49,428 nucleotides of DNA, from assembly GCA_009694365.1 (NCBI GenBank), contig SHVE01000013.1:1-49428 (forward strand), read 5' to 3'. The position numbers and the translations under genes were made by a program. This document shows, piece after piece, positions 45,710-49,428 of this stretch. Origin of the DNA: Thermoleophilia bacterium (GTDB lineage: Bacteria; Actinomycetota; Thermoleophilia; Miltoncostaeales; Miltoncostaeaceae). How positions within the stretch are numbered: the first letter of the stretch is position 1; each line of letters begins with the position of its first letter. The notes under the pieces are model-generated. The model did no database searches, was not told the origin of the DNA, and was given only the letters and a program-made list of their open reading frames with translations.

Positions 45710-46149
45710 CCGTTATCGAGAGCCTGGAGCGGATGCAGATCCGCGACGACATCCCCGAGTTCCGCCCGGGCGACACCGTGCGCGTGCATTTCCAGGTCAT
45801 CGAGGGCCAGCGCCGTCGCGTGCAGGTCTTCGAGGGCACGGTCATCAAGCGCCAAGGGGCGTCGTCCCGTGAGACCTTCACCGTCCGGAAGACGAGTTTC
45901 GGCGTCGGCGTGGAGCGCACGTTCCCCGTCCACTCCCCCAAGATCGAGAAGATCGAGCGCACCCTCGAGGGTGATGTCCGGCGGGCCAAGCTCTACTACC
46001 TGCGCGACCGCGTGGGCAAGAAGGCGCGCGTGCGGGAGAAGCAGAACTGGATGTCGCAGCGTGAGGCCACACCCGTCGCGGTGCCGCCGGTCGAGGTGCC
46101 CGTTGTGGATACCGCGGCCGTAATCGGCGAGGCCACCGCCGCAGAGTGA
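45706..46149 (+). CDS. rplS: 50S ribosomal protein L19
   Basis: A 147-residue L19. The core ([26 protein letters not shown], then [19 protein letters not shown] and [17 protein letters not shown]) is unmistakable. About 30 extra C-terminal residues, rich in Val, Pro and Ala, extend past the usual end and look disordered. It is translationally coupled to trmD and followed 34 nt later by a strong terminator. Confidence 0.96.
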   Translation: MTVIESLERMQIRDDIPEFRPGDTVRVHFQVIEGQRRRVQVFEGTVIKRQGASSRETFTVRKTSFGVGVERTFPVHSPKIEKIERTLEGDVRRAKLYYLRDRVGKKARVREKQNWMSQREATPVAVPPVEVPVVDTAAVIGEATAAE

Positions 46150-46463
46150 CCCCGGAGTGCTCCGGCACCCCACACGGATGTCCCGAGGGCCCGCCACGTC
46201 CGGGTCCTCGTGTTTCCGGGCTCGGATCCGGATCGTTCCGGCGATGGGTCGCTCCGGTGGCGACGGGACCCGGACGGCGCCGGGGATTCGTGTCCGTCGT
46301 TTCGTCCGTAGGGTGCTCCACCTGTCCGTCGGGCCGTACCGGGGACCCCGGGGTGTGACGCCCTCCGGCGGGCATGGTGGCGATCCGGGTCGGCGGGGCG
46401 ACGTCGGTGTGCCCGGGTCCCGGGTCCACCTCAGGTGCGCCGCGCGGCCCGCCGCCATCCGGC
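46150..46463. other. Intergenic region rplS-rnhB without a recognisable gene
   Basis: Apart from the terminator at 46184-46215 and a small palindrome CCGGAG-TG-CTCCGG at 46152-46165, I see nothing that I can support here. Short reading frames crossing it lack a Shine-Dalgarno and recognisable sequence. lepB, often found between rplS and rnhB, is not present. Confidence 0.6.
46184..46215 (+). terminator. Intrinsic terminator of the rpsP-rplS operon
   Basis: CGAGGGCCCG (46184-46193) pairs with CGGGTCCTCG (46201-46210) as a 10-bp stem with one G-U pair and a 7-nt loop, followed by TGTTT. It lies 34 nt after the rplS stop. Confidence 0.75.
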
Positions 46464-46469
46464 TACCGT
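46464..46469 (+). promoter_or_regulatory. Candidate -10 element (TACCGT) of rnhB, leaderless geometry
   Basis: TACCGT in a GCTACCGT context ends 6 nt before the GTG at 46476, exactly at -12 to -7. This supports the GTG start over the ATG 21 nt further on. Confidence 0.5.
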
Positions 46470-46475
46470 TTCCCT

Positions 46476-47135
46476 GTGTCCCCGCCGGCCCCCACCATGT
46501 CCGCCCTCCTCCGGCATGACTCCACTCTTGGGGTACGACGCGTGGCGGGTGTCGATGAGGCAGGGCGTGGGTGCTTGGCCGGGCCCATCGTCGCCGCCGC
46601 CGTGTGTCTCGACTTCGCGCAGCTCACGCCCGCGGCGCTGGCTGACCTCGCAACCCTCGATGACTCGAAGCGTCTGTCGCGAACGGTGCGGGCAGGTCTT
46701 GTGGGGATGGTGCTGCGTCACGCGTACCAGGTGGTGGTGGTGTCGGCATCGGCGCGTTCCATCGATGCCGATGGCCTGCACCGCACGAACCTCCGCATCA
46801 TGTGCGACTGCCTCGCCGCACTCGATCCCGTCCCCGACATCGCATTTGTGGACGGGTTCTCTCTGGGCCCCGATGCACCACCGCACCACCCGGTTGTGAA
46901 GGGCGACGCCACCAGTGCGGCAATCGCCGCCGCATCGGTGATCGCGAAAGAGACACGGGATCGCCTAATGCGCGGACCCATGGCCACGGCCTATCCGGGC
47001 TACGGGTTCGAGGGCCATGTGGGGTACATCACCGCCGCTCACACGGCGGCCGTGCGACGGCTCGGCCCAAGTCCGATCCACCGGCGGTCCTTCCGGTCAT
47101 CCGCCTACGGGGATGGTCTCACCCTCTTCGAGTAG
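46476..47135 (+). CDS. rnhB: Ribonuclease HII
   Basis: Cleaves RNA in RNA-DNA hybrids and excises misincorporated ribonucleotides. The 219-residue protein has [21 protein letters not shown] (catalytic Asp, Glu), [13 protein letters not shown] (Asp), [17 protein letters not shown] and HRRSF. GTG at 46476 is preferred because a -10 hexamer lies immediately upstream; ATG at 46497 would be seven residues shorter and also keeps all motifs. Its end overlaps convergent yraN by 31 nt. Confidence 0.92.
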   Translation: MSPPAPTMSALLRHDSTLGVRRVAGVDEAGRGCLAGPIVAAAVCLDFAQLTPAALADLATLDDSKRLSRTVRAGLVGMVLRHAYQVVVVSASARSIDADGLHRTNLRIMCDCLAALDPVPDIAFVDGFSLGPDAPPHHPVVKGDATSAAIAAASVIAKETRDRLMRGPMATAYPGYGFEGHVGYITAAHTAAVRRLGPSPIHRRSFRSSAYGDGLTLFE

Positions 47136-47497
47136 TCATCGGGGGTGACATCCTCGGTGCGCCAGATGTCCCAGCCCACCCCGCGTGGGCGTACGACGAT
47201 GAGATCCGGACGGATCGCGTGTCCGGCGTAGTGGGGGTGCCGTCCCACGTAGGCCACGGCGGCCCGGGCGAGCCGTTCGCGTTGTGCGGGGCGCAGGGGC
47301 GGGGCGTGGGGGTCCGTCCGGGTTCGGGTCTTCACCTCGCAGGCGGCGAGGATGCCCCGTCGCTCGGCCACGATGTCGATCTCGCCGCCGGCCCCACGCC
47401 ACCCGGTGGCGAGGATGCGCCACCCCCGCCGGATCAGCCAGCGGGCAGCGGCGGCCTCTCCGGCAACTCCGAGGGCATGCGCGGGGTTCGTGTCCAT
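47105..47497 (-). CDS. yraN: UPF0102 (YraN) nuclease-like protein
   Basis: A 130-residue YraN family protein with a predicted endonuclease fold. [37 protein letters not shown] and CEVKTRTR match the family, including the Asp and the E-x-K triad of a PD-(D/E)XK site. Function unknown; synteny with rnhB and comM is conserved, but here it is inverted relative to both. The ATG at 47497 has a GGGGGA just upstream. Confidence 0.88.
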   Translation of the reverse strand: MDTNPAHALGVAGEAAAARWLIRRGWRILATGWRGAGGEIDIVAERRGILAACEVKTRTRTDPHAPPLRPAQRERLARAAVAYVGRHPHYAGHAIRPDLIVVRPRGVGWDIWRTEDVTPDDYSKRVRPSP

Positions 47498-47644
47498 TCC
47501 CCCATCGTGATCGCCCCCGGGTGGACCCTCCGACGACGTTCGTGCAAAAATCACCACGATCGAGTGCCGATCCACGTGAACTCCGGCCCCCAGTCGGCCA
47601 CACTGCGGGTCAATCACCGGAACGACCCCTCTCGAGGAGGACAG

Positions 47645-48247
47645 ATGGCCTTCGAACTCCCACCGCTCACCTACGCGTTCGACGCGCTCGAGCCGCACAT
47701 CGATGCAACCACGATGGAGATCCACCACGATCGTCACCACAAGGCGTATGTGGACAACGCCAACGCCGCACTCGCCGACACCCCGTGGGCCACGTCCTCC
47801 GTAGAGGAGGTCGTCACGAGCCTCGACGAGATGCCCGACGACATCCGCATGGCGGTGCGGAACAACGCTGGCGGTCACTACAACCACTCGCTCTTCTGGG
47901 AGATCATGGCTCCGGGCGGGCCCGCCGCCCCGAGTGGAGCGCTCGAGGCCGCCATCGTGTCGGCCTTCGGCTCGGTGGAAGACATGACGGCCGCCGTGAA
48001 CGGTGCCGGCGTCAAGCGCTTCGGATCGGGCTGGTCGTGGCTGGTTGTCTCGGGCGGAACTCTCGAGGTCATGTCCACGCCCAACCAGGACACCCCGCTC
48101 GCACAGGGGATGACCCCGATCCTCGGTGTCGACGTGTGGGAGCACGCCTACTACCTCACCTATCAGAACAAGCGTCCGGCCTACCTCGCGGCGTGGTGGA
48201 ACGTGGTCAACTGGGATGTGGTGGCCGCGAAGTTCGAAGCCGCCTAG
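47645..48247 (+). CDS. sodA: Superoxide dismutase, manganese type
   Basis: Dismutates superoxide. The 200-residue protein has the four metal ligands H27 (MEIHHDRHH), H81 (NHSLFW), D163 and H167 (DVWEHAYY). Gly in AGGH and Gln in STPNQDTPL match manganese rather than iron enzymes. A GAGGAGG Shine-Dalgarno lies just before the ATG. The gene is inserted between yraN and comM and is bounded by a 147-nt upstream gap and a strong downstream hairpin, so it is a single-gene unit. Confidence 0.96.
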   Translation: MAFELPPLTYAFDALEPHIDATTMEIHHDRHHKAYVDNANAALADTPWATSSVEEVVTSLDEMPDDIRMAVRNNAGGHYNHSLFWEIMAPGGPAAPSGALEAAIVSAFGSVEDMTAAVNGAGVKRFGSGWSWLVVSGGTLEVMSTPNQDTPLAQGMTPILGVDVWEHAYYLTYQNKRPAYLAAWWNVVNWDVVAAKFEAA

Positions 48248-48257
48248 ATCTCATTCC

Positions 48258-48293
48258 GGTCACGGCCCCCGCACGTGTGTGGGGGCCGTGACC
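48258..48293 (+). terminator. Strong hairpin terminator after sodA
   Basis: A 17-bp stem, with one G-U pair, between 48258-48274 and 48277-48293, and a minimal loop. It starts 11 nt after the sodA stop. Only a short T-poor tail follows, as is common in GC-rich bacteria. Confidence 0.75.
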
Positions 48294-48358
48294 GCCTCGT
48301 CTGTCCCCTGATGCACTCGTAGTGAGATTGACGCGATCCGGGGGCGCATGCTGGCGGC

Positions 48359-49428
48359 GTGGTCGCCCGCATCGTCAGCCCGGCCCTCGTCGGGCTCGAC
48401 ACCGCCACCGTGGAGGTGGAGGTGGACCTCCGGCCCGGGCTGCCCGGGTTCCGAATCGTGGGCCTCCCCGACACCGCCGTGCAGGAGGCGCGCGAACGGG
48501 TACGCAGCGGTCTGGTAAACCAAGCCTTCGACCTGCCCCCCATTCACATCGTCGCCAATCTCGCTCCGGCCGACCTGAGAAAGTCGGGTCCGCAGTACGA
48601 CCTGCCCATCGCCCTTGCGATCCTCGTGGGGTCGGGGCAGGTACGCCCGGGAGTGCTGACGGGCACGGGGGCGGTGGGCGAACTCGCCCTCGATGGAAGC
48701 CTGAGGCCCGTCCCGGGGGTCCTCGTTATGGCCGAGCATGCGGCGCGCCGGGGGTGGCGGCAGTTCCTCGTGCCCGAGGCTAATGCCGAAGAGGCGTCCC
48801 TCGTTCCGGGAATCACCGTGCTCGGGGTGCGCAGCCTGCGGCATGCGGTGGACGTGGTGGAGCGAACCGCGATGCCTGTGGTTGTCGCCGGGGACGCGGC
48901 AACCTTGCTTCAGGGCGCGGAGCCGGCGGGTCTGGGCGACCTCACGGACGTACGGGGGCAGGGGGACGCCCGTCGCGCGCTCGAGATCTCGGCCGCCGGA
49001 GCCCACTCGGTGCTGCTGATCGGACCACCGGGTGGTGGAAAGACCATGCTTGCGCGGCGCCTACCGGGCATCATGCCGCCGCTCGGGGTGGGCGAGGCCA
49101 TCGAGATCACCAGAGTGCATTCGGTGGCCGGGATTCTGCCCCCGGGGAGCTCCCTTGTCACCCGGCGTCCCTTCCGGGCTCCGCATCACACCATCTCGGC
49201 TCCCGGACTCGTGGGAGGTGGACGGGTACCGCGCCCCGGGGAGGTGAGTCTCGCGCATCTGGGTGTGCTGTTCCTCGACGAGGTCTGCATGTTCCCGCCG
49301 GCGGCCCTCGATGCGCTGCGTCAGCCGATGGAGGAGGGTCTCATCGACATCACGCGTGCCTTCGGAAGCGCACGCTTCCCGGCCGAACCGGTGTTGGTGT
49401 GCGCCGGCAATCCGTGTCCGTGCGGCTA
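48359..49428 (+). CDS. comM: ComM/YifB family Mg-chelatase-like AAA+ protein, C-terminus beyond window
   Basis: The first 356 residues of a ComM/YifB protein, an AAA+ hexameric helicase that promotes branch migration during natural transformation in some species. The N-terminal domain has ARIVSPALVGLDTATVEVEVDL, GFRIVGLPDTAVQEARERVR and NLAPADLRKSGPQYDLPIAL; the ATPase domain has LLIGPPGGGKTMLARRLPGI (Walker A), FRAPHHTISAPGLVGGG and LFLDEV (Walker B), and the sequence stops inside NPCPCGY. GTG at 48359 is chosen because it precedes the conserved start directly; no Shine-Dalgarno or clear promoter is visible. Confidence 0.92.
   Translation, partial: MVARIVSPALVGLDTATVEVEVDLRPGLPGFRIVGLPDTAVQEARERVRSGLVNQAFDLPPIHIVANLAPADLRKSGPQYDLPIALAILVGSGQVRPGVLTGTGAVGELALDGSLRPVPGVLVMAEHAARRGWRQFLVPEANAEEASLVPGITVLGVRSLRHAVDVVERTAMPVVVAGDAATLLQGAEPAGLGDLTDVRGQGDARRALEISAAGAHSVLLIGPPGGGKTMLARRLPGIMPPLGVGEAIEITRVHSVAGILPPGSSLVTRRPFRAPHHTISAPGLVGGGRVPRPGEVSLAHLGVLFLDEVCMFPPAALDALRQPMEEGLIDITRAFGSARFPAEPVLVCAGNPCPCG

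Noticed and set aside
46802-47644. Long upstream extension of the sodA reading frame
   Set aside because: The extension overlaps rnhB and yraN and has no homology; the ATG at 47645 has a strong Shine-Dalgarno and matches SodA N-termini.
1-49428. A defence island, prophage, insertion sequence or toxin-antitoxin system
   Set aside because: I looked for transposases, integrases, restriction-modification and paired small toxin-antitoxin genes and saw none; nearly all genes are housekeeping in conserved order.

Overview
This is a GC-rich, gene-dense stretch of bacterial core chromosome with no mobile element, no CRISPR array, and no tRNA or rRNA gene that I could see. The gene content and order (scpA-scpB-rluB, cmk-der, metK-priA-def-fmt-rsmB-rpe, a riboflavin cluster, recG-rsmD-coaD-DUF177-rpmF-plsX-acpP-rnc-smc-ftsY-ffh-rpsP-khpA-rimM-trmD-rplS-rnhB-yraN-comM), a SepIVA/DivIVA-like coiled-coil gene beside coaD, a DUF3352 lipoprotein and frequent GTG starts point to the Actinomycetota. 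PriA keeps an intact Walker A motif, which many actinomycetes have lost, so I favour a deep branch such as a Thermoleophilia-like lineage. That placement is inference.

Layout. Positions 1-267 (minus) hold the start of a secreted GGNN-repeat protein under a near-consensus promoter. Positions 358-2738 (minus) are a scpA-scpB-rluB-aroH operon. It is divergent from hisC-aroF-tyrA-msrA-GNAT (2813-7329), so chorismate mutase faces the other aromatic amino acid genes across a short shared promoter region. A minus-strand pair, recQ and an alpha/beta hydrolase, follows (7326-10138) and is divergent from aroA-cmk-plsC-der-gpsA (10186-15251). Next come a DUF3352 lipoprotein, metK-priA, a lone protein that may be a degenerate PD-(D/E)XK nuclease, and def-fmt-rsmB-rpe-ribD-ribE-ribBA (21979-28473). 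The riboflavin genes are then interrupted by a 439-nt gene-free, hairpin-rich stretch and a secreted TAP-like peptidase before ribH (30821). From 31327 to the right edge runs the translation, secretion and chromosome-segregation block, ending in a truncated comM.

Expression. Thirteen gene junctions use a 4-nt overlap (ATGA, GTGA or CTGA), implying translational coupling. One of them shows that ribBA probably starts at a rare CTG. At least eight genes that begin transcription units have a TAnnnT -10 hexamer 6-9 nt before the start codon and no Shine-Dalgarno, the arrangement expected of leaderless mRNAs. Other genes (msrA, ribE, acpP, rpmF, sodA, metK, the GGNN gene) have clear Shine-Dalgarno sequences.

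I found no defence island or obviously new multi-gene system. The observations most worth following are the GGNN secreted protein with a palindrome between its -35 and -10, the leaderless promoter class, the CTG start of ribBA, an RNase III lacking a conserved metal-binding Asp, the nuclease-like orphan at 21001-21840, and the hairpin-rich gap at 28474-28912.
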